This document shows positions 7,712 to 16,658 of a stretch of DNA of 36,006 bases, piece after piece. Each line of letters opens with the position of its first letter. Position 1 is the stretch's first letter. Both the position numbers and the translations under genes were made by a program. The notes beneath the pieces are model-generated. The model had not been told where the DNA came from, made no database searches, and was given only the letters and a program-made list of their open reading frames with translations. The DNA is from Clostridiales bacterium UBA7001. Its GTDB lineage: Bacteria > Bacillota > Clostridia > TANB77 > CAG-508. The stretch is taken from NCBI GenBank assembly GCA_002449785.1, contig DJXP01000030.1:3959-39964 (forward strand). The letters are read 5' to 3'.

Positions 7712-9454
7712 CTACTCCAAGCTTTGATAATAAGAATTATATAATTTAGCATAATATCCATTTTGATTTAACAATTCACTATGGCTTCCCTCTTCTATTA
7801 TTTCTCCATTATTTAATACTAAAATTTTATCAACATTAACTATTGTAGCTAATCTATGTGCAATAAATATAGCAGATTTTTGTTTTGATAGTATTTCGAT
7901 AGATTTTTGTATTAAGCTTTCTGTATATGTATCTATATTAGCTGTTGCTTCATCTAAAATAAAAATATCTGGATTATGAGCAAAAATTCGAGCAAAAGCT
8001 AATAATTGTTTTTCACCTGCCGAATATGATTCTCCTCTTTCTTTTGAAACTTCATTTATACCATTAGGCAATTCATTTACAAATTCGCTAGCAGAAGCCA
8101 TATTTAAGGCCTTTTCAACTTCAACATCTGAAAGTTTTTTGTTTAGTTTTATATTATCTCTTATACTTCTTGCAAATATAAAAGGATCTTGTAACACAGT
8201 TCCTACTCTTTTCCTTAATTCTCTTTTATTTATATTTTTAATATTTATTCCATCTAATAATATTTCACCTTTTTGAATGTCGTAAAATCTATTAACAAGA
8301 TTAGTTATCGTAGTTTTACCTGAACCTGTTTTTCCAACTAATGCTATTGTTTCTCCAGGCTCAATAACAAAACTAATATTTTTCAATACCCAATTTTCAT
8401 CACTATAAGCAAACCATACATTTTTAAATTCTAGTCTTCCTTTTACATCTTTAATTGAATTACCAGAAGAAAAATCTTCTATATATTCTGTTTTATCAAG
8501 AATATCATAAATTTTATTTATTGATACCACAGCTTCCTGGACTATTTCAATATTATCAATAATTCTAGTAATTGGCTCAAATAACAATTTAATATAACTT
8601 ACAAAAATATAAATTGCACCTACTTCAATACTAATTCCTAATATATGTTTCATTGATACAAAAATAATAATTGATATTGCAATATTTTCGAATAAACTTA
8701 TTGCTCCAGGAAATATACCTTGTAATATAGCAGATGGAGTTCTAACATCTACAAACTCTTTTGTCATTTTTTGAAAAGTCTCTTCTTTTTGCTTTTCAAT
8801 ATTAAATATCTTTATAAGTTTTGCACCATAAATAGATTCTGCTAAAAATGTACTAATTTTTGATCTAATTATTTTAGATTTTTTATAAATATTATTTAAC
8901 AAATTAGTAAGAATAATAGATACTATTATTACAAAAGGAAAAACTATAAATGTAATTAAACTTAATTTTAAACTAAAGTATAACATAATGCATACTATTG
9001 AAATAATAGAAATAATATCTTTGAATAAAGTTGTTACAACATCTTTAAATAATGAAGAGATATCTTCAACATCACTTGTAATACTAACATACAGCTTTCC
9101 AGCTGGAGTTTTATCATGAAAAGAAATATTAGCATATTGTGAATATTTATATATTTTATTTCTGATTTCATATAAGACTTCTTCACCCATTTTAGATGTT
9201 TTCATTCTTGAAATAAAATCTAAAATATTTCCAAGTATGACTATTATTAAATATGTAATTCCAATTAAATTTATTGAAACAAGACCTATTTTGCTTATAT
9301 TAAAACTAAGATAATTATCTATTACAATTTTAACAAGATATGGCTTTAATATTTCAATTATATTTATTATAACTGCAAGTAATGATAATAAAATAATTGT
9401 TTTTGAATGTGGTTTTGCAATATCTAAAAAACGTTTAAATGTCTTACTTTTCAA
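7712..9454 (-). CDS. ABC exporter subunit with the catalytic Walker B (heterodimer half 2)
   Basis: Type IV (B-family) ABC exporter half: six membrane helices, then a nucleotide-binding domain with GKTGSGKTT (Walker A, about residue 375), signature YSAGEKQ, Walker B IFILDEATA with the catalytic Glu, and the switch His in FIAHRLAT. The signature is degenerate (S-A-G-E instead of S-G-G-Q), while Walker B is intact. This fits the half-transporter whose partner (9482-11215) has the opposite defect. I prefer a TTG start at 9454, since AGGAGG lies 8 bases before it; the upstream ATG at 9478 would place that Shine-Dalgarno inside the gene and has none itself. Substrate unknown: LmrCD/TM287-288-like drugs, lipids or peptides are possible. 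It is the parent of the fragment at 5459-5748. Confidence 0.93.
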   Translation of the reverse strand: MKSKTFKRFLDIAKPHSKTIILLSLLAVIINIIEILKPYLVKIVIDNYLSFNISKIGLVSINLIGITYLIIVILGNILDFISRMKTSKMGEEVLYEIRNKIYKYSQYANISFHDKTPAGKLYVSITSDVEDISSLFKDVVTTLFKDIISIISIVCIMLYFSLKLSLITFIVFPFVIIVSIILTNLLNNIYKKSKIIRSKISTFLAESIYGAKLIKIFNIEKQKEETFQKMTKEFVDVRTPSAILQGIFPGAISLFENIAISIIIFVSMKHILGISIEVGAIYIFVSYIKLLFEPITRIIDNIEIVQEAVVSINKIYDILDKTEYIEDFSSGNSIKDVKGRLEFKNVWFAYSDENWVLKNISFVIEPGETIALVGKTGSGKTTITNLVNRFYDIQKGEILLDGINIKNINKRELRKRVGTVLQDPFIFARSIRDNIKLNKKLSDVEVEKALNMASASEFVNELPNGINEVSKERGESYSAGEKQLLAFARIFAHNPDIFILDEATANIDTYTESLIQKSIEILSKQKSAIFIAHRLATIVNVDKILVLNNGEIIEEGSHSELLNQNGYYAKLYNSYYQSLE

Positions 9455-9481
9455 ATTATATTTCCTCCTTTCAACCATAAT

Positions 9482-11215
9482 TTATGAAAATATTTCATTA
9501 GACTTTGATAATTGTCGTATGTAAAATTTATGATACAGTCCATTATTATTAATTAGATTTCTATGAGTTCCTTGTTCTACTATTCTCCCTTCATCTAATA
9601 CTATAATTTGATCTGAATCTTTAACATCTGAAATTCTATTTGATATTATAATACATGTTTTATTATGTGATAGTTCTTTTATATTTTTTAATAAGTACTC
9701 TTCTGTTTTATTATCTAAAGCTGAAAAAGTATCATCAAAAATTACAATATTTTTATTATTTAAAAATGCTCTTGAAATAACTACTCTTTGCTTTTGACCA
9801 CCAGATAAATCTATTCCTCTTTCACCAATAATTGTATAAATACCTTCTTTCATTTCTTTTATATCATCAGCAAACATTGCTTTTTCGGTGCTTAAATGTA
9901 TTTGTTCATCATTAAATCCTTCTTTAAATAATTCTATATTATCTTTAATTGTTGTTGAAAATAAAAAATTATCTTGTGTTATATAACAAATACTATTTCT
10001 TAATGAAACTAAATCTATGTCATTAATATCTTTATCTCCAATTAGTATTTTTCCATTAGGAATGCTATATAATCTTAGTAATAGATTCATAAGTGTAGTT
10101 TTTCCACTTCCAATTGTTCCTATTATTCCTAAAGTTTGTCCCTCTTTTATTTCAATATTTATATTTTTTAAAACTTTGTCAGTATACTCAGGATATGTAA
10201 ATGTTAAATTATTAATTTTAATATCTCCATGAATATTTTCATTAGACTCATTTATAAGTCTTAGAGATTCTTCTTCAATACTAAAAATATAGTCTAATCT
10301 TCTATATGAAATTTGAGCTCTTTTGAATCTAGCAATTAACCTTGGGATTGAAAATATAGGATAAAAGAATAAATCTATATATCCATTAAAAGCAACAAAT
10401 TCTCCAACTGAAATTATACCATTTAAAACTAGTTTAGAACCATAAATAATTGTTATACCATAACAAAATCCAAAACAGATATTTACTGAAATAGATAATA
10501 ATGTTGAATATAAATCAACAGCAATATTGCCTCTTTTCAATAAATTATTCTTTTTTATAAATTTACTTATTTGTGAATCCTCGCATGAATATGTTTTAAT
10601 AGTTCTAATACCATCTGTACTTTCCTGAACATATTCTGAAAGTTTAGTATAATAGTTTTGAGATTTTTTAAAATATTTTTCAATATATTTTCTAATAAAA
10701 ACAATAATGATATCTGTAATTATTATTGGAATAAGTACTGCAATAGTTAATGTTAAATTTACGTTTTTCATAGTATATGTTGCAATTAGTAGTATTGCTA
10801 CTACACGTACTCCATCAGAAATGCATGAATAAACAAATCTTTTAACTTCATTAACATCTTTAATAAAATATGACATTAACTCTCCGTTTTTTATATTTTG
10901 GATACTATTTAAATTTATTTTCAAAAAATGAGAAAACAAATTATCTCTTAAATCTTTTTCAAGTGTACGAGATACAATTGCAGCTAAATACTTCCATACA
11001 ATTCTTAAAAGAATAATTGCTAAAGCTGAGAATATTAAAAATGCAATTTTATTTACTATTAATTCTTCATTATTAGGGACTTGTAATAAATCTATTATGT
11101 TTCCTAAAATCTTAGAAGGACAAGTTTGAAAATAAATATTAATAAATATTAAAATAATTATAAAAAATATATGTATAGAATATTTTATAAAAAATTTTTT
11201 TAGTATTGTTAACAT
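9482..11215 (-). CDS. ABC exporter subunit with degenerate Walker B (heterodimer half 1)
   Basis: 577 aa, six transmembrane helices followed by an ATPase domain: Walker A GTIGSGKTT near residue 370, canonical signature LSGGQKQR near 470, Walker B IVIFDDTFSALD near 491, where Asp replaces the catalytic Glu, and Ser in place of the H-loop His (IIISNRIS). Together with the degenerate signature of the neighbour, this puts one degenerate and one consensus ATP site in the heterodimer, as in TM287/288, LmrCD and BmrCD. AGGTGG lies 6 bases before the ATG. It is the first gene of the operon; its partner starts within about 30 bases of its stop. Confidence 0.93.
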   Translation of the reverse strand: MLTILKKFFIKYSIHIFFIIILIFINIYFQTCPSKILGNIIDLLQVPNNEELIVNKIAFLIFSALAIILLRIVWKYLAAIVSRTLEKDLRDNLFSHFLKINLNSIQNIKNGELMSYFIKDVNEVKRFVYSCISDGVRVVAILLIATYTMKNVNLTLTIAVLIPIIITDIIIVFIRKYIEKYFKKSQNYYTKLSEYVQESTDGIRTIKTYSCEDSQISKFIKKNNLLKRGNIAVDLYSTLLSISVNICFGFCYGITIIYGSKLVLNGIISVGEFVAFNGYIDLFFYPIFSIPRLIARFKRAQISYRRLDYIFSIEEESLRLINESNENIHGDIKINNLTFTYPEYTDKVLKNINIEIKEGQTLGIIGTIGSGKTTLMNLLLRLYSIPNGKILIGDKDINDIDLVSLRNSICYITQDNFLFSTTIKDNIELFKEGFNDEQIHLSTEKAMFADDIKEMKEGIYTIIGERGIDLSGGQKQRVVISRAFLNNKNIVIFDDTFSALDNKTEEYLLKNIKELSHNKTCIIISNRISDVKDSDQIIVLDEGRIVEQGTHRNLINNNGLYHKFYIRQLSKSNEIFS

Positions 11216-11246
11216 CGATTATCCACCTTTCATTTTTTCGCTCAAA

Positions 11247-11291
11247 AAATCGTTGTTAAATAAATTTTTATATTTATTATAACAACGATTT
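11247..11291 (-). terminator. long hairpin between rho and the ABC operon, probable rho terminator
   Basis: Perfect 12-bp arms (AAATCGTTGTTA / TAACAACGATTT) separated by 21 bases, the inner part of which can pair further (AATAAAT / ATTTATT). On the minus strand the second arm runs into six T. This fits an intrinsic terminator for rho. The sequence TATAAT lies just inside the first arm, so the same inverted repeat could instead be an operator around the -10 of the ABC operon promoter. I favour the terminator. Confidence 0.65.
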
Positions 11292-11343
11292 ATAAATGAT
11301 GATTAACTATGATGAATTTTCCAATATAAATCATATGAATTTA

Positions 11344-12675
11344 TTATCTTATATTTTTAGAAATAATATCAATAAATTCTTGATTATTTTTTGTTTTCAT
11401 CATTTGATTAAGAATTCTTTCAGTAAAATCAGCAGTAGACAAACCAGAATAATTTTTTCTAAGCATATTTACTATTTCATATTCTTTTTTAGTTAATAAT
11501 AATTCATCTCTTCTAGTACCAGATTTATTTATATCTATTGCTGGAAATACTCTTTTTTCAGATAAACTTCTATCTAAAAATACTTCCATATTTCCAGTAC
11601 CTTTGAATTCTTCAAATATTACTTCATCCATTCTACTTCCAGTGTCAACTAATGCAGTTCCAAGTACAGTTAAACTTCCAGCATCCTCTGTATTTCTAGC
11701 TGCACCAAAAAATCTTTTTGGCTTATGAAGAGCCGCTGGGTCAAATCCACCAGATAGTGTTCTTCCTGATGATGGTATAACTAAATTATAAGCTCTAGCT
11801 AAACGAGTTATACTATCTAATAAGACTACAACATCATAATTATGTTCAGTAAGTCTTTTAGCTCTTTCAATAACCATTTCGGCAACTTTAACATGATGTT
11901 CTGGTTGTTCATCAAATGTAGAATAGATTACATCACCTTTTATAGATCGTTTCATTTCTGTTACTTCTTCTGGACGTTCATCTATTAATAAAACTATTAA
12001 ATAAACTTCCGGATTATTTGCTGTAATACTATTTGCTATTTGTTTTAGAATAGTAGTTTTTCCTGCTTTAGGCGGAGCTACAATCATACCTCTTTGGCCT
12101 TTTCCTATTGGTGACATTAAATCCATTAATCTCATAGTATATCCATTTGAAGAGGTTTCAAGTTTTAATTTTTCTTGAGGATATATTGGAATTAAATCAT
12201 CAAAATTTTTTCTTTTCATAGCTTTTTCTGGATGCTCACCATTAACTTCACCTACATAAATAAGTGCTGGAAATTTTTCACCTTCTTTAGGCGTTCTCTT
12301 AATTCCTTTCACCATATCACCGGTATCTAGTTTAAATCTTCTTATTTGGACAGGTGAAACATAAACATCTTTATTTGTAGATAAGTAATTATCTCCTCTT
12401 AAAAATCCATATCCATCAGGTAATAATTCTAAAATTCCTTCAACATATTCATCATCTTCACTATTTAATTTGTAACCAACATCAGAATTTTCTTGATTTT
12501 TTACATTTGTTTGAGTTTCTTTTGTATTAGCATTTTTTTCTTCATTTTTATTAGAATCATAATTTTCTAATATTTTCTTAATTAAATCAGCTTTTTTTAA
12601 TTTTGAAATGTTTTCTATTCCTCTAGCTTTAGCAAGATTTTTAAGATCTATTAAAGACAAACCTTCTAATTCCAT
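11344..12675 (-). CDS. rho: transcription termination factor Rho
   Basis: Hexameric RNA helicase that ends transcription of untranslated RNA. The N-terminus (LSLIDLKNLAKARGI) is the Rho N domain, followed by an acidic/Asn insert (about residues 45-70). The cold-shock-like RNA-binding domain carries GYGFLRG and VYVSPVQIRRF. Walker A is APPKAGKTT near residue 205, Walker B VVVLLDSITRLARAYN, and the arginine finger/Q-loop region GGFDPAALHKPKRFFGAARN is intact. 443 aa is normal for Firmicutes. AAGGGGG precedes the ATG. It lies directly downstream of divIC, from which a terminator separates it. Confidence 0.97.
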   Translation of the reverse strand: MELEGLSLIDLKNLAKARGIENISKLKKADLIKKILENYDSNKNEEKNANTKETQTNVKNQENSDVGYKLNSEDDEYVEGILELLPDGYGFLRGDNYLSTNKDVYVSPVQIRRFKLDTGDMVKGIKRTPKEGEKFPALIYVGEVNGEHPEKAMKRKNFDDLIPIYPQEKLKLETSSNGYTMRLMDLMSPIGKGQRGMIVAPPKAGKTTILKQIANSITANNPEVYLIVLLIDERPEEVTEMKRSIKGDVIYSTFDEQPEHHVKVAEMVIERAKRLTEHNYDVVVLLDSITRLARAYNLVIPSSGRTLSGGFDPAALHKPKRFFGAARNTEDAGSLTVLGTALVDTGSRMDEVIFEEFKGTGNMEVFLDRSLSEKRVFPAIDINKSGTRRDELLLTKKEYEIVNMLRKNYSGLSTADFTERILNQMMKTKNNQEFIDIISKNIR

Positions 12676-12738
12676 TATTGCCCCCTTAAAATTTATTAAA
12701 TATTTAATTAATTAACTTTGGATTTTAAAATAAGAAAA

Positions 12739-12763
12739 AGTAATTTAATATAATTAAATTACT
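12739..12763 (-). terminator. intrinsic terminator after divIC
   Basis: Perfect 11-bp AT-rich stem AGTAATTTAAT / ATTAAATTACT with a 3-base loop, followed on the minus strand by TTTTTC. It closes the yabP-yabQ-divIC unit before rho. Confidence 0.7.
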
Positions 12764-12782
12764 CAAAAATAATATGAAATAA

Positions 12783-13061
12783 CTATTTATTAGCATCAAT
12801 ATAAACTGTTTCATTAGGTAAATACATATCTAATTTTTCTCTAGCTATTTTTTCAATATATTCTTCAGAATTAACATTTTCCTGAGTTGCAATTAGTTCT
12901 TCCTTTTTTTCTTTTAATTCTTCAATTTGAGTATTATAATATGAAATATCTTTAGAATATGAATTTAATTTTGTTTGTTGATTAATAAATGTAATTAAAG
13001 TATATGTTATAACTGCTATTAATATGTAATTCATTAGTTTATTAAATTTAAAAATATTCAT
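12783..13061 (-). CDS. divIC: septum formation initiator DivIC (FtsB/FtsL-like)
   Basis: Bitopic division protein, 92 aa. It has a short cytoplasmic N-terminus, one membrane helix (about residues 11-28), then a coiled coil of alternating polar and hydrophobic residues (IEELKEKKEELIATQ) and the DivIC/FtsB family ending EEYIEKIAREKLDMYLPNE. It bridges FtsL and the septal wall synthases. It is third in the yabP-yabQ-divIC order, the order known from Bacillus, which supports the assignment over FtsL. Confidence 0.9.
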   Translation of the reverse strand: MNIFKFNKLMNYILIAVITYTLITFINQQTKLNSYSKDISYYNTQIEELKEKKEELIATQENVNSEEYIEKIAREKLDMYLPNETVYIDANK

Positions 13062-13112
13062 CTTTTAGTATCCTTAATTAATATTTTTCAATAGTAATAT
13101 TCTACAAAATTC

Positions 13113-13499
13113 TTAAAAATCCTTCTTTTTACGTTTTAAGTATTTCTTAGCTAATACTTTATAAGACTTGATTGGATATTTTAATATATTTATAAAAATT
13201 TTAATAAATATTGTTAATATTATAGCACAAATGTTACTTATTGTCAAAAAATAAATTGAAATTCCTATTGTTATAGCTAAAAAAATATAAAATCTAATAA
13301 AACCATTATTAAGTTTTATAATAGAATATATAATCAAATTTCCAGATATTATTATAAATAGTAAGTCTTGAATAAAAGTAATTACATTATTAGATTTAAT
13401 AACTTTTCTTATTGATCTAAATACATCAAATATAATTCCTATTATAATTCCTATTATAAAAAAGAAAATAAAAATTTGTTCTTGAGAATAATTATACAT
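13113..13499 (-). CDS. yabQ: spore cortex protein YabQ
   Basis: Polytopic membrane protein of about 128 aa with four hydrophobic segments. The N-terminus IIGIIIGIIFDVFRSIRKV matches the conserved YabQ start (a glycine-rich helix then D-x-x-R). In Bacillus it is made under sigma-E in the mother cell and is needed for spore cortex formation. The start is uncertain: the ATG at 13499 has AAGGA 12 bases upstream, while the TTG at 13511 lies directly against it. The identity rests on sequence and on its place between YabP and DivIC. It is 3 bases from the yabP stop if the longer start is used. Confidence 0.88.
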   Translation of the reverse strand: MYNYSQEQIFIFFFIIGIIIGIIFDVFRSIRKVIKSNNVITFIQDLLFIIISGNLIIYSIIKLNNGFIRFYIFLAITIGISIYFLTISNICAIILTIFIKIFINILKYPIKSYKVLAKKYLKRKKKDF

Positions 13500-13514
13500 T
13501 ACAATACACAATCC

Positions 13515-13805
13515 TTATTTAAAAATTTTACTAAATAAACTACTTTCTTTTTTATTACTAATATTCGAATTTGAATAAATTAAACTGTCTATTTTCCCAT
13601 CAACTATAAAATCTGAAGTGTCTATGCTTAATTTATTTATTTTTAAATTGCTTCCTTTTATTGTTAATAGCCCTAATTCAGTTTCAATAATAATAATTTG
13701 GTCATCAAAGCTAAATACGTCTTTTATACCAGTTAAGCTTAACTTTTCTCTGTTTTCTAAAACAATATTTTGAAATGTTTTTTCGTTTTTATTATAATCG
13801 TCCAT
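13515..13805 (-). CDS. yabP: sporulation protein YabP
   Basis: 96 aa, YabP/YqfC family of small beta-rich sporulation proteins. The conserved core runs from NREKLSLTGIKDVFSFDDQIIIIET through GLLTIKGSNLKINKLSIDT, the usual YabP pattern. The C-terminal 25 residues are a polar tail. In Bacillus the gene is sigma-E controlled and goes with yabQ and divIC, as here. AGAAAGG precedes the ATG. I did not find a convincing sigma-E promoter in the 70 bases upstream. Confidence 0.93.
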   Translation of the reverse strand: MDDYNKNEKTFQNIVLENREKLSLTGIKDVFSFDDQIIIIETELGLLTIKGSNLKINKLSIDTSDFIVDGKIDSLIYSNSNISNKKESSLFSKIFK

Positions 13806-13873
13806 GTTTAAACCTTTCTAATTAAACTTATTTATTTAATTACTATTTATTCAAAAATATTTATTTTAGAACA

Positions 13874-13903
13874 AAAAAAGTGTACTTTAATGTACACTTT
13901 TTT
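13874..13903 (-). terminator. intrinsic terminator of lysC
   Basis: Perfect 12-bp stem AAAAAAGTGTAC / GTACACTTTTTT with a 6-base loop and a T run beyond. The stem begins inside the lysC stop codon. Confidence 0.9.
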
Positions 13904-15107
13904 AATCTATAAATTTTTCATGTATAGCTTTTACTGCTAAGTCAGCCATATTTGAATTAACAAGTACTGAAATCTTAATTTCAGATGTTGTTATCATATG
14001 CATATTAATATTATTCTCGTAAAGAGCTTCAAACATACCAGTAGCTACACCTGGCTTATTAGCTATTCCAACACCTATTATAGACACTTTTGATAAATTT
14101 TCTGTATGCAATATATCTTTTGCACCAATTTTATCTTTATTTTCGTTTAATACTTGAAGAGTTTTATTTAAATCATTCATTTTTACTGTAAATGCAATAT
14201 CTTTTGTTATATATTCTCCGAATGATTGAACAATTACATCAACATTAATACGATTATTTGATAATATTTTAAACAATTCATATGTTTTTCCTATTTTATT
14301 TTCTAATCCTACAATTGTTATTCTAGAAATATAATCATCTTTAGTTACTCCGCTTATAACTAAATCTTCTAAATTATTTTTACTTACTAATGTACCTACA
14401 CTTTCTTTTTCAAAAGTTGATTTAACATATATAGGTACATTATATTTTTGTCCAATTTCAACACATCTATTATGAAGTACTTTGGCACCCATACTAGACA
14501 TTTCTAACATTTCTTCATAAGAAACATTAGATAATTGTTTTACATTTTTCACTATTCTAGGATCTGAAGTAAAAACGCCATCAACATCAGTATATATATC
14601 ACATCTTTCAGCCTTTAAACTTGCCGCAAGTGCAACTGCAGTTGTATCAGAGCCTCCTCTACCAAGTGTAGTTATATTTCCATTTTCATCAACACCTTGA
14701 AAACCTGCAACAACAACTATATTGTCTGAGTTCAAATAGTCTTCTATAGTTTTGTTATGAATATATCTTATTCTGCCATTATTATATTCACTATTAGTTA
14801 TAATAGGAATTTGCCATCCTGTAAGTGAAACACTTTTATAACCCTTTTTTATCAATAACATAGACAATTTTGCAATTGTTATCTGTTCACCAGTTGAAAC
14901 TAAAACATCATGTTCCCTTTTATCTGGTTCATCTGTTATTTCTTTTTCCTCAGTAATTAATTTATCAGTTGTTTTTCCTTGGGCAGAAACAACAACTACG
15001 ACTTGATTTCCTTTTTCTTTTTCTCTAATTATATGATCTGCAACTAGTTCTAATCTTTCTATATTAGCAACAGAACTTCCTCCAAATTTTTGAACAATAA
15101 TACTCAT
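13902..15107 (-). CDS. lysC: aspartate kinase
   Basis: Phosphorylates aspartate, the first step toward lysine, diaminopimelate, threonine and methionine. 401 aa, the monofunctional class with an N-terminal kinase domain and C-terminal ACT domains. Visible are VQKFGGSSVAN (residues 5-15, ATP/aspartate site), FQGVDENGNITTLGRGGSDTTAVALA and the two-ACT tail (ISRITIVGLENKIGKTYELF, then VSIIGVGIANKPGVATGMFEAL) that binds feedback amino acids. Only about 100 bases precede it, so there is no room for a lysine riboswitch. AAGAAGG lies ahead of the ATG. In a spore former it also supplies diaminopimelate for cortex and dipicolinate. Confidence 0.96.
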   Translation of the reverse strand: MSIIVQKFGGSSVANIERLELVADHIIREKEKGNQVVVVVSAQGKTTDKLITEEKEITDEPDKREHDVLVSTGEQITIAKLSMLLIKKGYKSVSLTGWQIPIITNSEYNNGRIRYIHNKTIEDYLNSDNIVVVAGFQGVDENGNITTLGRGGSDTTAVALAASLKAERCDIYTDVDGVFTSDPRIVKNVKQLSNVSYEEMLEMSSMGAKVLHNRCVEIGQKYNVPIYVKSTFEKESVGTLVSKNNLEDLVISGVTKDDYISRITIVGLENKIGKTYELFKILSNNRINVDVIVQSFGEYITKDIAFTVKMNDLNKTLQVLNENKDKIGAKDILHTENLSKVSIIGVGIANKPGVATGMFEALYENNINMHMITTSEIKISVLVNSNMADLAVKAIHEKFID

Positions 15108-15168
15108 TTAGTCTACCTTCTTTGAGTAAATGATAATAAAAGTTTTTAAATTTAAAATCTTCTATTTT

Positions 15169-15198
15169 ATAATATTTATTTATATTTAAATTTGTCAC
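15169..15198 (-). promoter_or_regulatory. candidate lysC promoter
   Basis: Minus strand GTGACA (15193-15198), 18 bases, then TATTAT (15169-15174), 62 bases before the ATG. One or two mismatches in each box, so only a candidate. Confidence 0.4.
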
Positions 15199-15206
15199 AA
15201 ATATTA

Positions 15207-15911
15207 TTATAAATTTTCACCATTTAAAATTATTTGCGCATTATTTAATGTTAAATCATCCAAATAATCTTGTGAAATAATTTTTGAGATTTTATTTAAA
15301 GCTATTGGTATTTTAGGATATATTGTTTTTTCTCTGTGTACATCAGACCCCAAAAAGTTAGTTAACCTATTTTTAAGCATTTTTTTCATTACAATTTTAG
15401 CTCTAAGACCATATAAGCCTAAAATACTTGCATAATTTGACTGAAATAAGACTCCCATATCTCTTAATTGGTATAGCACATTAAAGTCATCTTGTATTAG
15501 TTTATATCTTTCCGGATGTGCTAATATTAATTTATAATTATTTTCTTTAATCTTATTTAAAGTATCTCTTAAATTTGGAAAATAATTTCTTAGTGGTAAT
15601 TCAAATAGTATATATCTAGTATTATTAATACTAGATGCTTTATATTCACTTAATAAACCAAGAATATTATAAGTTAAGAATATTTCACTACCAAGTATAA
15701 TATCAATATCATTCACTTCACTTTTAAGATTGTTTATTAATTCAATTCTTTTATATTCAGGCACTTCATAGGTGTTAATAGCATAGTGTGATGTTGATAT
15801 TATTTTATGAAATCCATTTTCTTTAGCTTCTTTTAATAAATTTATTGATTCATTAAAATCTCTAGAACCATCATCAATTCCTGGTAATATATGAGAATGA
15901 AAATCTATCAT
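15207..15911 (-). CDS. cpsB: PHP-type tyrosine-protein phosphatase (CpsB/YwqE)
   Basis: Manganese-dependent phosphotyrosine phosphatase that resets the capsule/EPS tyrosine kinase. The PHP metal site shows as MIDFHSHILPGIDDGSRDF at the start, SEIFLTYN in the middle, LAHPERY near residue 147 and the final SDVHRE near 207. 234 aa is slightly shorter than the 254 of B. subtilis YwqE. It is the last gene of the Wzz-kinase-phosphatase trio and follows the kinase by 16 bases. The metal ligands appear complete. Confidence 0.93.
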   Translation of the reverse strand: MIDFHSHILPGIDDGSRDFNESINLLKEAKENGFHKIISTSHYAINTYEVPEYKRIELINNLKSEVNDIDIILGSEIFLTYNILGLLSEYKASSINNTRYILFELPLRNYFPNLRDTLNKIKENNYKLILAHPERYKLIQDDFNVLYQLRDMGVLFQSNYASILGLYGLRAKIVMKKMLKNRLTNFLGSDVHREKTIYPKIPIALNKISKIISQDYLDDLTLNNAQIILNGENL

Positions 15912-15927
15912 ATTAAAATTACTTCCT

Positions 15928-16656
15928 TTATTTTCTTTGCTTTGGTTTATATGAAGTTATTTTTTCTCCATAATAATATGTGTTTTCATATCTTTTTGAT
16001 GTAATTTGAACTTTATTTAATACTACACCAGCTACTTTTCCACCAACATTTTCAATAGTAGTTTTTGACTTTATTAAATCTTCCATTCTAGTAATATTTT
16101 GTGCAGTAACTAAAATAGAAAAATCAACAAGTCTAGCTATCATTAAAGCATCTGCAACAATCAAACATGGAGGTGCATCAAAAATGATAATATCAAAGTC
16201 ATTTTTTAAAGTCTCTATTATAGAATTCATTTTATTAGAAACAAGTAATTCTGAAGGATTAGGTGGCACACTACCAGCTGCAAGTAAATACAAATTATCA
16301 ATATTTGTTTCTTGGATAAAACTATTAATATTTTCTTTATCATCTGTAAAGTTTTTTTCTACTACACCAGATAAATAATTGGAAAGACCAGGTTTTGGAT
16401 TTAAGTTAAATAAACTGTATTGACGGCCTTTTCTCATATCAGCATCTATTATTAATACTTTTTTATCAATTTGAGCAAATGCTGTTGCTAAATTAGCACT
16501 TACATAACTTTTTCCTTCACCAGGTGCTGTACTTGTAATAAGCATAACTTTTTTATCTGAATCTGCATTCATAAACTGTATATTTGTTCTTAGGTTTCTA
16601 AACATTTCTGCATCAGGTGATTTAGGGTTTTCAAAAACAACAATTTCATTTCTCAC
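15928..16656 (-). CDS. cpsD: BY-type tyrosine kinase (CpsD/YwqD)
   Basis: Bacterial tyrosine kinase that controls exopolysaccharide polymerisation. 242 aa: Walker A TAPGEGKSYVSANLA (about residues 43-57), Walker A' VLIIDADMRKG and Walker B IIIFDAPPCL are in the usual order. The C-terminus has a tyrosine cluster (RYENTYYYGEK) for autophosphorylation. The start is GTG at 16656 with AGGTGG 9 bases upstream. The gene begins 2 bases past the stop of its membrane activator, indicating translational coupling. It needs the Wzz-like partner for activity. Confidence 0.95.
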   Translation of the reverse strand: MRNEIVVFENPKSPDAEMFRNLRTNIQFMNADSDKKVMLITSTAPGEGKSYVSANLATAFAQIDKKVLIIDADMRKGRQYSLFNLNPKPGLSNYLSGVVEKNFTDDKENINSFIQETNIDNLYLLAAGSVPPNPSELLVSNKMNSIIETLKNDFDIIIFDAPPCLIVADALMIARLVDFSILVTAQNITRMEDLIKSKTTIENVGGKVAGVVLNKVQITSKRYENTYYYGEKITSYKPKQRK

Positions 16657-16658
16657 TA

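Noticed and set aside
13806..13873. Sigma-E promoter for the yabP operon
   Set aside because: Expected from Bacillus, but I could not find a -35/-10 pair with acceptable spacing; the sequence is too AT-rich to call.
15108..15206. Possible lysine riboswitch ahead of lysC
   Set aside because: Only about 100 bases separate lysC from the next gene; the lysine aptamer is about 170 bases and none of its conserved blocks are visible.
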